Source: Variovorax boronicumulans
GTDB taxonomy: Bacteria; Pseudomonadota; Gammaproteobacteria; Burkholderiales; Burkholderiaceae_C
Assembly: GCF_007677875.1 (NCBI RefSeq)
Contig: NZ_VEDO01000021.1
Location: 46,172-110,171, forward strand
Direction: 5' to 3'
Length of the DNA: 64,000 bases
A program made the position numbers and the translations under genes. Below, in pieces: positions 1 to 10,920 of this stretch. The notes beneath the pieces were generated by a model, which was not told the DNA's origin, ran no database searches, and worked only from the letters and a program-made list of their open reading frames with translations. Position 1 is the stretch's first letter, and each line of letters begins with the position of its first letter.

Positions 1-1
1 G

Positions 2-307
2 CGCTTCACGGTCCGCCAGCTCTACGAGTACCTGGCCGGCGCGCGCGGCCACTGGGTCGTGGTAGGCACGCCGGCACAGATCGCCGACCGCATGCAGGAG
101 TGGTTCGAGAACGGTGCGGCTGACGGCTTCAACGTGATGCCGCCCGTGCTGCCGGCCTCGCTGAACGAGTTCGTGGACCTCGTGGTGCCCGAGCTGCAGC
201 GGCGTGGGCTGTTCCGCACGGCGTACGAGGGCCGCACGCTGCGCGAGAACCTGGGACTGGAGCGGCCGGGCAACGCGTTCGCGCAGGCGCAGCGGGCGGC
301 GGCCTGA
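2..307 (+). CDS. C-terminal fragment of an FMN-dependent luciferase-like monooxygenase (cut by window edge)
   Basis: Only the last 101 codons are present; the reading frame is open from base 2 to a TGA at 305-307. The segment [17 protein letters not shown] followed by GFNVMPP and a closing stretch ending in [10 protein letters not shown] is the typical tail of the NtaA/SnaA/DszA branch of flavin-dependent, luciferase-fold monooxygenases, which oxidise organic substrates with FMNH2 supplied by a separate reductase. The usual (beta/alpha)8 core and FMN-contacting residues lie upstream of the window and cannot be checked. The next gene, a LysR regulator, is convergent 81 bp downstream. Family call is from the tail pattern only; substrate unknown. 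Confidence 0.75.
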   Translation, partial: RFTVRQLYEYLAGARGHWVVVGTPAQIADRMQEWFENGAADGFNVMPPVLPASLNEFVDLVVPELQRRGLFRTAYEGRTLRENLGLERPGNAFAQAQRAAA

Positions 308-388
308 GAGCGGCCCCCTGGCGACTGGCTCCTGCGCGTGGACGGGGGCGTCGTCAAGAGCGCGTTCTGACGATGACGGGCAGGGCGT

Positions 389-1294
389 TCAGGCCCAGGT
401 CGCCGCCGTGCGCGCCGCCTGCTCGCGGACCCAGTGGCGGAACGCGGTCAGCGGCGGATACCAGGCCCGGTGGGCGGCGCAGGCCAGGTAGTAACGGCCG
501 GCGCTGCGGCTGCGCACGTCGACGGCCGAGACCAGGTCGCCCCGCGCCAATTCCTCCTGGAACAAAAACTCAGGCAGCAGCGCCACGCCCAGCCCGGCGG
601 CGGCCGCCTGCATGGCGGTGGCGAACTGATCGACGTTCATGCCCGCGCCACCGTCGGCGGCCAGCCCCTGCGCTGCGAACCAGTCGGCCCAGGCCTGCGG
701 CCGCGAGGCCAGGTGCAGCAGCGGCGCGCCGAGCAGGTCGGCCGGCACCGCGAAGCCGTGCTGCGCCTTGAGCGCGCGCGCGCACGCCGGCACCACGGTT
801 TCGTCGAACAGCAGGTCGAGTTCGGCGCGCGGCCATTCGGGCGCACCGTAGTGCAGGGCGGCGTCCACGCCCTCGGCTTCCATGTTGAAAGGCTGCAGCC
901 GCGTCACGAGGTTCAGCGTCACGCCAGGGTTCTGGCGCGTGAAGTCCGGCAGCAGCGGTGCGAGCCAGCGCGTGCCCATGGTCGGCAGGATGGCCAGCGT
1001 GAGCGTGCCGGCGCCGGGGCTGGCCTTCAGGCGCAGCGTGGCCTGCGCGATCGCGTGCAGAGCGTGGCGCAGTTCTACGGCGTAGGCCTCGCCCGCCGGC
1101 GTCAGGCGCACGGTCTGGCGCTCGCGCGCGAACAGCTCGACGCCGACGATGTCCTCCAGCGCGCGGATCTGCCGGCTCACGGCGCTCTGGGTCAGGCTCA
1201 GCTCTTCGGCGGCCGCCGTGAACTTCTGCAGCCGCGCGCAGGCCTCGAATGCGACCAGCAGGCCCATGGAGGGGAGGTATTTCCGTGCATGCAT
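389..1294 (-). CDS. LysR-family transcriptional regulator (GcvA-like)
   Basis: A 301-residue LysR-type regulator. The N-terminal winged helix-turn-helix is seen as LTQSAVSRQIRALEDIVG, followed by FARERQTVRLTPAGEAY, and an effector domain fills the rest. I chose the ATG at 1294, which begins MHARKYLPSMGLLVAFE and resembles other GcvA-type starts; an in-frame ATG at 1333 would add 13 residues. It is transcribed away from the Bug receptor/2-oxoadipate operon that starts at 1536, the classic layout for a LysR protein controlling its neighbour and itself. A perfect inverted repeat with a T-N11-A core lies in the gap and is a good operator candidate. The effector is unknown, perhaps a C5-C6 dicarboxylate (inference). 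Confidence 0.88.
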   Translation of the reverse strand: MHARKYLPSMGLLVAFEACARLQKFTAAAEELSLTQSAVSRQIRALEDIVGVELFARERQTVRLTPAGEAYAVELRHALHAIAQATLRLKASPGAGTLTLAILPTMGTRWLAPLLPDFTRQNPGVTLNLVTRLQPFNMEAEGVDAALHYGAPEWPRAELDLLFDETVVPACARALKAQHGFAVPADLLGAPLLHLASRPQAWADWFAAQGLAADGGAGMNVDQFATAMQAAAAGLGVALLPEFLFQEELARGDLVSAVDVRSRSAGRYYLACAAHRAWYPPLTAFRHWVREQAARTAATWA

Positions 1295-1411
1295 CAACTT
1301 GCAGAGCGTGCGTTTTGCCGGTGCTCGCGCCATGCGCGGCGGGCATCAGAGGAAGAGAGGCAGTTTTGCGCGCGATTCTAGCCCGCGCAATGCTACGTAA
1401 TTTCCGCAATG

Positions 1412-1434
1412 GTTCATTCCAAGATGGAATGAAC
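1412..1434. promoter_or_regulatory. Candidate LysR operator (perfect inverted repeat)
   Basis: Two perfectly complementary 9-bp arms, GTTCATTCC and GGAATGAAC, are separated by 5 bp (AAGAT). The inner part ATTCC-N5-GGAAT is a T-N11-A motif, the classical LysR recognition pattern. It sits between the divergent regulator (start 1294) and the operon start at 1536. Position and symmetry support the call; binding is inferred. Confidence 0.6.
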
Positions 1435-1535
1435 TTCTTCCGAAACATTGATTGATCTCAAGGACGCTTGTCGGAAACATCCGTGTCTTTGCGCCGGCAC
1501 CCCCGCGCCGCGCACCGATTCCAGAGACCTTTTCG

Positions 1536-2540
1536 ATGACCCGTTCCCTGCTGTCCAAGACCCCTTCGCGCAAGCGATTCCTCGCCACGCTGGCGCTGCT
1601 GGCCGCTGGCCTCGCCGCCCCGGCCTTCGCCCAGGGCGATTACCCCAACAAGCCCGTCAAGCTGGTCGTGCCATTCGCACCGGGCGGCAACACCGATCTC
1701 ATCGCGCGCATGCTGGCCCAGGGCCTGGGTGAGCAATTGGGCCAGCCCGTGATCGTGGAGAACCTGGCGGGCGCCAACGGCTCGATCGGTGCCAGCCGTG
1801 TGGCCGGCGCACCGAACGACGGCTACACGCTGCTGTTCGGCACGGCCGGTACCCAGGCCATCAACCAGAGCCTGTACCGCAACCTGGGCGAGAAGAACCT
1901 CTCGGACTACGAGTACGTGGCGCTGGTGACGAGCATCCCCAACGTGCTGGTCGTCAACGAGGCCAAGACGCCCGTGCGCACGGTGGCCGACTTCGTGGCC
2001 GCCGAACGCAAGCGCGGCGCCGGCCTGAGCTACGGCTCGCCGGGCACCGGCTCCACCGTGCACCTGTCGGGCGAGCTGTTCAAGACGGCCACCAAGCTGG
2101 ACCTGCTGCACGTGCCCTACAAGGGCAGCGCACCGGCGCTGACCGACCTCATGGGCGGGCAGATCGATTTCATCTTCGAGAACGTGACGCCCGCGTTGCC
2201 CTTTGTGCAGTCCGGCAAGCTGCGCGCGCTGGCCGTGACCTCGGCCGAGCGCCTGCCGGCTCTGCCCAACGTGCCGACCATGAAGGAAAGCGGCTACCCC
2301 GATTTCGTGACCGCCACCTGGAACGGCGTGCTGGCGCCCAAGGGCACGGCGCCGGCCATCTTGAAGCGGCTGCAGGACGCCACGCTCAAGGTCGCCGGCA
2401 GCGCCGACTTCAAGACCCGCGTGACGGCGTTGGGCGGCGAGGTGCGGCTCATGGAGGCCGGCGCGTTCCGCGACTTCACGCGCGCCGAGTACCAGCACTG
2501 GGGCGCCATCATCAAGAACGCCGGCGTGACGGTGCAATGA
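1536..2540 (+). CDS. Bug-family tripartite tricarboxylate transporter substrate-binding protein
   Basis: A 334-residue periplasmic solute receptor of the Bug/TctC family. The start at 1536 gives a basic N-terminus (MTRSLLSKTPSRKRF), a hydrophobic core and a signal-peptidase site near AFA-QGDYPNKP; the longer in-frame reading adds 28 residues that would spoil this signal. Family hallmarks are KPVKLVVPFAPGGNTD, the QPVIVENLAGANG loop and the late LPNVPTMKESGYPDF segment. Such receptors bind carboxylates and hand them to a TctAB-type permease, which is not in the window. The stop overlaps the start of the FAD-linked oxidase (ATGA), so the three genes 1536-5367 form one operon. This suggests a ligand such as 2-oxoadipate or 2-hydroxyglutarate (inference). 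Confidence 0.9.
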   Translation: MTRSLLSKTPSRKRFLATLALLAAGLAAPAFAQGDYPNKPVKLVVPFAPGGNTDLIARMLAQGLGEQLGQPVIVENLAGANGSIGASRVAGAPNDGYTLLFGTAGTQAINQSLYRNLGEKNLSDYEYVALVTSIPNVLVVNEAKTPVRTVADFVAAERKRGAGLSYGSPGTGSTVHLSGELFKTATKLDLLHVPYKGSAPALTDLMGGQIDFIFENVTPALPFVQSGKLRALAVTSAERLPALPNVPTMKESGYPDFVTATWNGVLAPKGTAPAILKRLQDATLKVAGSADFKTRVTALGGEVRLMEAGAFRDFTRAEYQHWGAIIKNAGVTVQ

Positions 2541-3955
2541 GCGGTCTGGTCGAGACGCTCGCCGGCATCGTCGGCGCGGCGAACGTGCTGACGGGCGAGG
2601 ACGCATCGGGCTACGAGCAGGACTGGCGTCGCCGCGCCCAGGGCCGTGCGCTGTGCGTGGTGCGGCCGGGAAGCACGCAGGAGGTGGCCGCCGTGGTGCA
2701 GGCCTGCGCCGCCGCGCGCGTGGCCATCGTGCCGCAGGGCGGCAACACCGGCCTGGTGGCCGGCTCGGTGCCCGACGACAGCGGCACGCAGGTGGTGCTG
2801 AGCCTGCGCCGCATGGCGGCCGTGCGCGGCATCGATGCGCACAACATGACCATCACGGTCGAGGCGGGCTGCATCCTGCAGACCTTGCAGGAGGCGGCCG
2901 ATGCGGCCGGCTTCCTGTTCCCCCTGAGCCTGGGCGCCGAGGGCAGCTGCACCATCGGCGGCAACCTGGCCACCAATGCCGGCGGCACGCAGGTGGTGCG
3001 CTACGGCAATGCGCGCGAGCTGTGCCTGGGCGTGGAGGTGGTCACGGCCCAGGGCCAGGTCTGGGACGGCCTGGCGGGCCTGCGCAAGGACAACACGGGC
3101 TACGACCTGCGCGACCTCATCGTCGGCAGCGAAGGCACGCTGGGCATCATCACGGCGGCCACGCTGCGGCTGTACCCCCGGCCTGCCGCGCAGCTGACGG
3201 CCTGGGCCGCCGTGCCCTCGCTGGAGGATGCGAACCGCCTGCTGGGCCTGGCGCACCAGCACCTGGCGGCGGGGCTCACGGGCTTCGAGCTCATGAACCA
3301 GTTCGCGCTGGGCCTGGTGGACCAGCACTACCCGCATCTGCGCGTGCCGATGTGGCGTGAGACCCCCTGGTGCGTGCTGCTGGAGATCTCGGACCACGAG
3401 TCCGAGGCGCATGCGCGCGGCCTGTTCGAGCGCCTGCTGGAAACCGCCTTCGAGCAGGGCATCGTCGCCGACGCCATCGTGGCCGAAAGCATGAAGCAGG
3501 CGCACGACCTCTGGCACATCCGCGAGAGCATCACGCTGGCCCAGGTCGAGGAGGGCTTCAACATCAAGCACGACATCTCGATCCCGGTCTCGCGCATTCC
3601 CGACTTTGTGCGCGCAGCCGATGCGGCGCTGGCGGCGGCCGTGCCCGGCGTGCGCTTCGTCAACTTCGGACACCTGGGCGACGGCAACCTGCACTACAAC
3701 ATCCAGGCGCCGGCCGAAGGCGACTCCAAGGCTTTCGTGACGCAATACGAGGAGCAGATCACGGCCATCGTCTACGACACCGTGAGCGCCTTCGGCGGCT
3801 CGATCTCGGCCGAGCACGGCATCGGCGAGCTCAAGCGCCACAAGCTGCCGCTGCACAAGTCGCCCGTGGCGCTGGACCTCATGCGCGCGGTGAAGACCGC
3901 CTTCGACCCGCTGGACATCCTGAACCCCGGCCGGGTGCTGGCACGCCAGCACTGA
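2537..3955 (+). CDS. FAD-linked oxidase, probable D-2-hydroxyglutarate dehydrogenase
   Basis: A 472-residue FAD-binding oxidase of the GlcD/D2HGDH/D-lactate dehydrogenase class. The PCMH-type FAD-binding half holds IVPQGGNTGLVAGSVPD and EGSCTIGGNLATNAGG; the C-terminal half holds GHLGDGNLHYNI and SAEHGIGELKR, where the histidines line the substrate and metal site. This family oxidises D-2-hydroxy acids to 2-oxo acids and passes electrons to a carrier. Alone the sequence could be glycolate, D-lactate or D-2-hydroxyglutarate dehydrogenase. The next gene encodes HglS, whose product is D-2-hydroxyglutarate, which makes D-2-hydroxyglutarate to 2-oxoglutarate the likeliest reaction. It overlaps the receptor gene by 4 bp and ends 29 bp before hglS. 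Confidence 0.85.
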   Translation: MSGLVETLAGIVGAANVLTGEDASGYEQDWRRRAQGRALCVVRPGSTQEVAAVVQACAAARVAIVPQGGNTGLVAGSVPDDSGTQVVLSLRRMAAVRGIDAHNMTITVEAGCILQTLQEAADAAGFLFPLSLGAEGSCTIGGNLATNAGGTQVVRYGNARELCLGVEVVTAQGQVWDGLAGLRKDNTGYDLRDLIVGSEGTLGIITAATLRLYPRPAAQLTAWAAVPSLEDANRLLGLAHQHLAAGLTGFELMNQFALGLVDQHYPHLRVPMWRETPWCVLLEISDHESEAHARGLFERLLETAFEQGIVADAIVAESMKQAHDLWHIRESITLAQVEEGFNIKHDISIPVSRIPDFVRAADAALAAAVPGVRFVNFGHLGDGNLHYNIQAPAEGDSKAFVTQYEEQITAIVYDTVSAFGGSISAEHGIGELKRHKLPLHKSPVALDLMRAVKTAFDPLDILNPGRVLARQH

Positions 3956-3984
3956 ACCCCACTTCCTCCATCCATCGTTCTCCC

Positions 3985-5367
3985 ATGCCAACGTTTGCCA
4001 GTGCGGACCAGATCCGCGATGCGTTCTCCCGGTCCATGTCGGCCATGTACAAGACCGAGGTGCCGCAGTACGGCACCTTGCTCGAGCTGGTCGCGGACAT
4101 CAACCGCGCCACGCTCGAACAGGACAGCGCCCTGCGCGGCGCACTGGAGGCTGCCAATGAGCTGCGCCGGCTGGACGTGGAGCGCCACGGCGCCATCCGT
4201 CTGGGCACGGCGCGCGAGCTGGCCGACATGCGGCGCATCTTCCGCGTCATGGGCATGTTTCCGGTCGGCTACTACGACCTCTCGGTGGCCGGCGTACCCG
4301 TGCACGCCACGGCCTTCCGCCCGGTCAGCGACGCGGCGCTGCGCAACAACCCGTTCCGCGTGTTCACCTCGCTGCTGCGGCTGGAGCTAATCGCCGACGC
4401 GGCGCTGCGCGCGCAGGCCGAGGCCATCCTGGCGCGGCGCGCGATCTTCACGCCGCGCGCGCTCGAACTGACCGCGCTGGCGGAAGATGCGGGCGGCCTG
4501 ACCGAAGTGCAGGCCGCCGAGTTCGTGCAGGAGGTGACGCAGACCTTCCGCTGGCACAGCGAGGCCACCGTGAGCCACGCCACCTACCGCCAACTGCACG
4601 GCGCGCACCGCCTGGTGGCCGACGTGGTCTCGTTCAAGGGCCCGCACATCAACCACCTCACGCCGCGCACGCTGGACATCGACGCCGCACAGGCCGAGAT
4701 GCCGCGACGGGGCATCGCCGCCAAGGAAGTGGTGGAAGGCCCGCCGCGCCGCAAGCACGCCATCCTGTTGCGCCAGACCAGTTTCAAGGCGCTCGAAGAG
4801 CCCATCGTCTTCGCCGAAGACGGTGCCGACGGCTCGCACACCGCGCGCTTCGGCGAGATCGAGCAGCGCGGCATGGCGCTCACGCGCGCGGGCCGTGCGC
4901 TGTACGACCAGCTGCTGGCCGGCGTGCGTTCGATGCAGGGCGCCGGCAGCGCGTCGGCCGACTACAGCGAGCGTCTGGCCGCGGCCTTCCAGGCGTTCCC
5001 CGACGACCTGGACCAGCTGCGCGAGCGCGGGCTGGCCTTCTTCCGCTGGCGCGTGCTGGATGCAGACGGCCTGGCCCGCGTGGCCGCGAGCGGCGCCGCG
5101 TTCGACCTGCAGGCGCTGCGCGCGCAGGGCCTGGTGGCGGCCAGCCCCATCGTGTACGAGGACTTCCTGCCCGTCAGCGCAGCCGGCATCTTCCAGTCCA
5201 ACCTGGGCGGGGCCGAACAGAAGAGCTATGCCGCCAACGCCGCCCAGGAGGCCTTCGAGGCCGCGCTGGGCGCGCCGGTGGCCGACGAGATCGCGCTGTA
5301 CGAACAGAGCCAGCAGGCCTCGGTCGACGCCGTGCGCGCGCAGTACGCGGCTGTTCTCAACCGCTGA
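3985..5367 (+). CDS. hglS: 2-oxoadipate dioxygenase/decarboxylase (HglS, DUF1338 family)
   Basis: A 460-residue DUF1338 protein. Characterised HglS is an Fe(II) enzyme that turns 2-oxoadipate plus O2 into D-2-hydroxyglutarate and CO2 near the end of D-lysine/2-aminoadipate catabolism. The recalled Pseudomonas ligand set (two His, one Glu, with an Arg four residues after the first His) is matched: H68 and R72 in RHGAIRLG, H224 in HINHLTP, and a Glu in FGEIEQRG near residue 292. Start at 3985 (MPTFASADQI); longer upstream reading belongs to another frame of the previous gene. With the preceding oxidase it gives a two-step route from 2-oxoadipate to 2-oxoglutarate. The last 11 bp overlap the tail of the convergent diguanylate cyclase gene. 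Confidence 0.9.
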   Translation: MPTFASADQIRDAFSRSMSAMYKTEVPQYGTLLELVADINRATLEQDSALRGALEAANELRRLDVERHGAIRLGTARELADMRRIFRVMGMFPVGYYDLSVAGVPVHATAFRPVSDAALRNNPFRVFTSLLRLELIADAALRAQAEAILARRAIFTPRALELTALAEDAGGLTEVQAAEFVQEVTQTFRWHSEATVSHATYRQLHGAHRLVADVVSFKGPHINHLTPRTLDIDAAQAEMPRRGIAAKEVVEGPPRRKHAILLRQTSFKALEEPIVFAEDGADGSHTARFGEIEQRGMALTRAGRALYDQLLAGVRSMQGAGSASADYSERLAAAFQAFPDDLDQLRERGLAFFRWRVLDADGLARVAASGAAFDLQALRAQGLVAASPIVYEDFLPVSAAGIFQSNLGGAEQKSYAANAAQEAFEAALGAPVADEIALYEQSQQASVDAVRAQYAAVLNR

Positions 5368-6958
5368 CGGCGACCTGGTCGCGGCCCTTGCGCTTGGCTT
5401 CGTAGAGCGCGGCATCGGCGGCCTTGAGCAAGGCCGGCTCGGTGTCCTGCGGGCCGGGCACGATGGCGGCCACGCCCAGGCTGATGGTGACCTTGCCGGC
5501 CAACACCGCCGCGTGCGGAATGTCCATGGCGGCCACTGCGGTGCGCGCCGCCTCGGCCACCAGGGTGGCGCCCAACTGGTCGGTCTGCGGCAGCAGCAGC
5601 ACCATCTCCTCGCCACCGTAGCGTGCGACGAAGTCCTCCGGCCGCTGCACGGTGGCGCGCAGCGCCGCGGCCACACGGCGCAGGCATTCGTCTCCCTCCA
5701 CATGGCCGTAGCGGTCGTTGTACTTCTTGAAGTCGTCCACGTCGACCATGACCAGGGCCAGCGGGCTGCCCTCGCGCTGCGCCTGGCGGAACACGCGCGC
5801 GAAGCGCCGGTCGAAGTAGCGCCGGTTCGGCAGCCGGGTCAGATCGTCGATGCGCGCCAGGGCGGCCAGCTGCTCGTTGGCCCGGCTCAGCGCATCGCGG
5901 GCCTCGCGCAGGCGGGCCTCGGCCTGCAGGCGCTGCGCCATGGTGCGGCGCGTGTAGGCTCCGGCGCGCTGCAGCAGCAGGCACAGGAAGCCGACCCAGA
6001 CCGTCTGCAGCGCCGAGTTGACGCGCCAGTTCGCCAGCACCTGGCTCTTGCCGGCCGCCACCGTGACCTGCAGCGGATAGTTGCGCGCATGCTCGAAGCT
6101 GACCAGCCGCGGCACGCCGTCCAGCGGCGAGCGCGCATCGACCGTGCCGGAGCGGTGCGTCGCAAGGAAGGTCGTCACCTCCGAGGGCGGCAGCGGCTTG
6201 CCGATGTCGGCGTCGATCGAGGGGTTGCGCGCGACCATGCGGCCGACCACGGTCAAGAGGATCGCGCCTTCGCCCACGTCGAAGCGCTCCAGCATGCTGC
6301 GCAGGTGCCGCACGCTCAAGGTGGCCAGCGCCACGCCGGCGAACTCGCCATCGATCCCGTTGAGCCGGCGCGACACTGGCACGATCCACTCGCCCGACGA
6401 GCGGCTCAAGATCGGCGGGCCGATCAGCGTCGATGCGCTGGGGTTGTCGCGGTGGTGGATGAAGTAGGCGCGGTCGGCGTTGTTCCAGCCCGGGTCCCAT
6501 CGCGGCACCGACGTGGCGACCCAGGCGCCCCGCGCGTCGTAGACGAACAGGCCCTTGAGCTGCTCCGTGCGTGCCACGTGGTTGACCAGCAGCGGCTGCA
6601 TGGGCTCGAGCGCGGTCGGCGAGAGGTCGCTGCGCTCGAGTTCGTAGACCAGGCTGTCCAGGACGTGGTCGGCCTCGGACACCGCCGCTTCCATGCGCTC
6701 CGTCACGGCCCGCGCTAGATTGGTGCTGGCCAACTGCGCCTGCGCGATGGCGTGGGCGCGTGCATCGACGATGAGCCAGATGTTGGTGGCCAACAGCGCC
6801 AGGCACACGAAGACCACCAGCCAGCGCGCACGCCGGATCGGGTCGCGCGCCGGCGTCGGCGCGTCCGGTGGCTGGCCCAGGGGCGCCAGGTCGCTGAAAC
6901 CGGACGGCGCGTCCGCGCGGTCTGGGGATGGGGGAGGAATGCCTGGTCGCATGGACAT
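5357..6958 (-). CDS. Membrane-bound diguanylate cyclase (sensor + GGDEF)
   Basis: About 533 residues from the ATG at 6958 (another ATG at 6952; an upstream one at 7096 gives an implausible leader). A membrane segment (WLVVFVCLALLATNIWLIV) is followed by an extracytoplasmic sensor region of Cache type (YFIHHRDNPS, IGPPILSRSSGEWIVPVSRR), a second hydrophobic stretch, a coiled coil and a C-terminal GGDEF domain. The active-site loop reads RYGGEEM, a functional GGEEF-type variant, and an RxxD product-inhibition site (RPED) lies five residues before it. It should therefore make cyclic di-GMP and be feedback inhibited. The gene is convergent with hglS with an 11-bp tail overlap. The sensed ligand is unknown. 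Confidence 0.9.
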   Translation of the reverse strand: MSMRPGIPPPSPDRADAPSGFSDLAPLGQPPDAPTPARDPIRRARWLVVFVCLALLATNIWLIVDARAHAIAQAQLASTNLARAVTERMEAAVSEADHVLDSLVYELERSDLSPTALEPMQPLLVNHVARTEQLKGLFVYDARGAWVATSVPRWDPGWNNADRAYFIHHRDNPSASTLIGPPILSRSSGEWIVPVSRRLNGIDGEFAGVALATLSVRHLRSMLERFDVGEGAILLTVVGRMVARNPSIDADIGKPLPPSEVTTFLATHRSGTVDARSPLDGVPRLVSFEHARNYPLQVTVAAGKSQVLANWRVNSALQTVWVGFLCLLLQRAGAYTRRTMAQRLQAEARLREARDALSRANEQLAALARIDDLTRLPNRRYFDRRFARVFRQAQREGSPLALVMVDVDDFKKYNDRYGHVEGDECLRRVAAALRATVQRPEDFVARYGGEEMVLLLPQTDQLGATLVAEAARTAVAAMDIPHAAVLAGKVTISLGVAAIVPGPQDTEPALLKAADAALYEAKRKGRDQVAVSG

Positions 6959-7147
6959 GTCTGGTGCGGCGCAAGGGAGGCACCCACGAACCGGGGCCAC
7001 AGACACTGCCGCCGGGGTCTGATTCGCTCGCTCAGCGCGCGCTATTCGGCATAGTAGCGCACAGAAAACGTAGCAAGTGTGTAGGGTGATTTCCATGCCA
7101 GCGCGGCCGTCCGTCTGGCGCGCGGCGGCTGCGCGGGGTGCGCGGAT

Positions 7148-7465
7148 TCATGCCTGCAGCGGGTCGTAGCGCGACACCACCCAGGGCCGTCCGGAGCAGT
7201 CCCTGGGTTCGCGGTGGCCTTCGGCCTGGGCCTGGGTGCTCGCGATTTCGGCCAGCGGGGCCAGCACGGGGGCCAGGGCCTCGACCTCTTCGAAGGCCTT
7301 CATCGCCAGCAGCAGGAAGGCGGGCGTCAGCCGGCCTGCGTCGTGCAGCTGGATCAGGTGGGCGATGAGGTCGGAAGCCAGATCGTCCAATTCGGCGGGC
7401 ACGGCGATGGTGCGAAGCAGGCCCTGGCAATGTGCGAGGCGGGCGCGGGTCTCGGGACTGTGCAT
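7148..7465 (-). CDS. Hypothetical protein, 105 aa
   Basis: A small acidic, helix-rich protein (MHSPETRARLAHCQGLLRT start; central LASDLIAHLIQLHDAGRLTP and FLLLAMKAFEEVEALAPVLA). I do not recognise a family. A GAGAGG ribosome-binding site lies 5 bases before the ATG and the reading frame has ordinary composition for this genome, supporting a real gene. No signal peptide or membrane span. It lies alone on the minus strand between the diguanylate cyclase and the tRNA-Arg gene, 170 bp from the latter. Confidence 0.6.
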   Translation of the reverse strand: MHSPETRARLAHCQGLLRTIAVPAELDDLASDLIAHLIQLHDAGRLTPAFLLLAMKAFEEVEALAPVLAPLAEIASTQAQAEGHREPRDCSGRPWVVSRYDPLQA

Positions 7466-7636
7466 GGTGGCCTCTCAATGTATGCGCGCAGCCGGCGTGC
7501 AGGCCGGCCGTTGCCCGCCTGCGGTCGCCCCGGTGCCACCGTTGGGCGTGGCGGTCCGGCGGCGGGCCGCTGCCAGGGCTGGGGCCACCGAGAAGCTATG
7601 ATCGCGGCCCTGGCGCCGGACCGCCCGTGCGCCGAT

Positions 7637-7713
7637 CTGCCTGTAGCTCAGTTGGATAGAGCAACAGCCTTCTAAGCTGTGGGTCGGGGGTTCGATCCCC
7701 TCCAGGCAGGCCA
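7637..7713 (+). tRNA. tRNA-Arg (anticodon UCU)
   Basis: A complete cloverleaf can be folded: acceptor arms CTGCCTG/CAGGCAG pair perfectly at all seven positions, the D-arm contains AGCTCAGTTGGATAGAGC, the anticodon stem is ACAGC/GCTGT around a loop carrying TCT, and the T-loop is TTCGATC. The 3' CCA is encoded in the DNA (7711-7713). UCU reads the rare AGA/AGG arginine codons. tRNA 3' ends are common integration sites, but the downstream thiamine operon looks native. Confidence 0.97.
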
Positions 7714-7782
7714 CCCAGCGGCCCTTTGAATTGGCACCTGCGACCGTCCCGCGGCGCATGGGGCGCGTGCTGGCCACCGACG

Positions 7783-7812
7783 TTGACACGGCGTGCGCCA
7801 CGCCGCTAGACT
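7783..7812 (+). promoter_or_regulatory. Sigma-70-type promoter of the thiamine operon
   Basis: A consensus -35 TTGACA (7783-7788) is followed after 18 bp by TAGACT (7807-7812). The predicted start of transcription, near 7819, falls just before the first conserved helix of the TPP riboswitch at 7821, which is where a riboswitch leader should begin. Confidence 0.7.
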
Positions 7813-7820
7813 CGCGCCCG

Positions 7821-9876
<2,056 letters not shown>

Positions 9877-9877
<1 letters not shown>

Positions 9878-10920
9878 TGCAGGGCTTTGCGATTGCCGGC
9901 GCGGGCCTGCTGGGCCGGCTGCTGGCCTGGCGGCTGGCGCGCACGGGTGCGCGGGTGCAGGTGTTCGACGCCGCGGCCGGCCCCGCGCCGGCGTTCGACG
10001 CCCAGGGCCCGGCCGCGTTCAGTGCGGCCGGCATGCTGAGCCCGCTGGCCGAACGCGACCACGCGGATGCGCGCGTGGCCGCACTGGGCTGGCGCTCGAT
10101 CGCGCTGTGGCGCGGCATCGTCACGGCCCTGCCGGCGCCGCGGCCGTTCTTCGCCGAGCGCGGCAGCCTGCTCGTGGCGCACCGCAGCGACCTGCCCAGC
10201 GCGCAGCGCGTGCTGGCGCGGCTGGCCGGGGAGACGCATGCGGCGCCCGAAGCGCTGGACGCGGCGGCGTTGGCGCGGCTGGAGCCGGCGTTGCCAGCAC
10301 CGGCCCATGCCTGGCTGCTGCCGGGCGAGGCGCAGATCGATCCGCTGGCGACCCTGGCCGCGCTGCATGCGGCGGCCGAGGGCGTCACCTGGTACTGGCA
10401 GCGGCCCGTCGCGCAGGTGCTGCCGGGGCGGCTGCAGTTTGCCGATGGCGGCCATACAGACTTCGACTGCGTGATCGATGTGCGCGGGCTTGGCGCGGCC
10501 CAGAGCCTGCCGCTGCGCGGCGTGCGCGGCGAGACGGTCTGGCTGCACGCGCCGGGCCACGGCCTCACGCGGCCGGTTCGCCTCGTGCACCCGCGCCACC
10601 GCGTCTACCTCGTGCCGCGGCCGGACGAGCTCTTGTTCCTGGGCGCGACCGAGATCGAGAGCGAGGACCGCTCGCCCGTCTCGCTCAAGAGCGCCGTGGA
10701 GCTCATGAGCGCGGCGCACAGCGTGCTGCCCGTGCTGGCCGAGGCGAGGATCCTGCGGCTGGACCGGCACCTGCGGCCGGCCCTGCCGGACCACCTGCCG
10801 CTTACCGTGCACGAGGACGGGCTGCTGCGCATCAACGGACTGTTCCGCCATGGCTGGCTCATGGCGCCGGCGCTGGTGCAGGACGCGCTGGCGCTGCTGC
10901 GGCAGGAGGTGGTTGCATGA
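9877..10920 (+). CDS. thiO: Glycine oxidase ThiO
   Basis: A 347-residue FAD enzyme of the DAO family. It opens with the dinucleotide-binding motif FAIAGAGLLGRLLAWRLARTG and keeps the family segments AAGMLSPLAE and, near the end, LLRINGLFRHGWLMAPA. ThiO oxidises glycine to the imine (dehydroglycine) that ThiG needs for the thiazole ring in aerobic bacteria. Its place between thiC and thiS supports ThiO over other amino-acid oxidases. Both ends overlap neighbours (1 bp with thiC, 4 bp with thiS), indicating translational coupling. Confidence 0.93.

Noticed and set aside
2294..3991. A 565-residue minus-strand open frame opposite the receptor and oxidase genes
   Set aside because: Opposite-strand open frames are expected at 70% GC; the translation is low-complexity (His/Arg/Ala/Gln-rich) and the plus-strand genes have clear families.
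7637..7713. tRNA-Arg as an integration site of a genomic island
   Set aside because: No integrase gene and no duplicated tRNA 3' end were noticed nearby; the adjacent thiamine operon looks like core genome.
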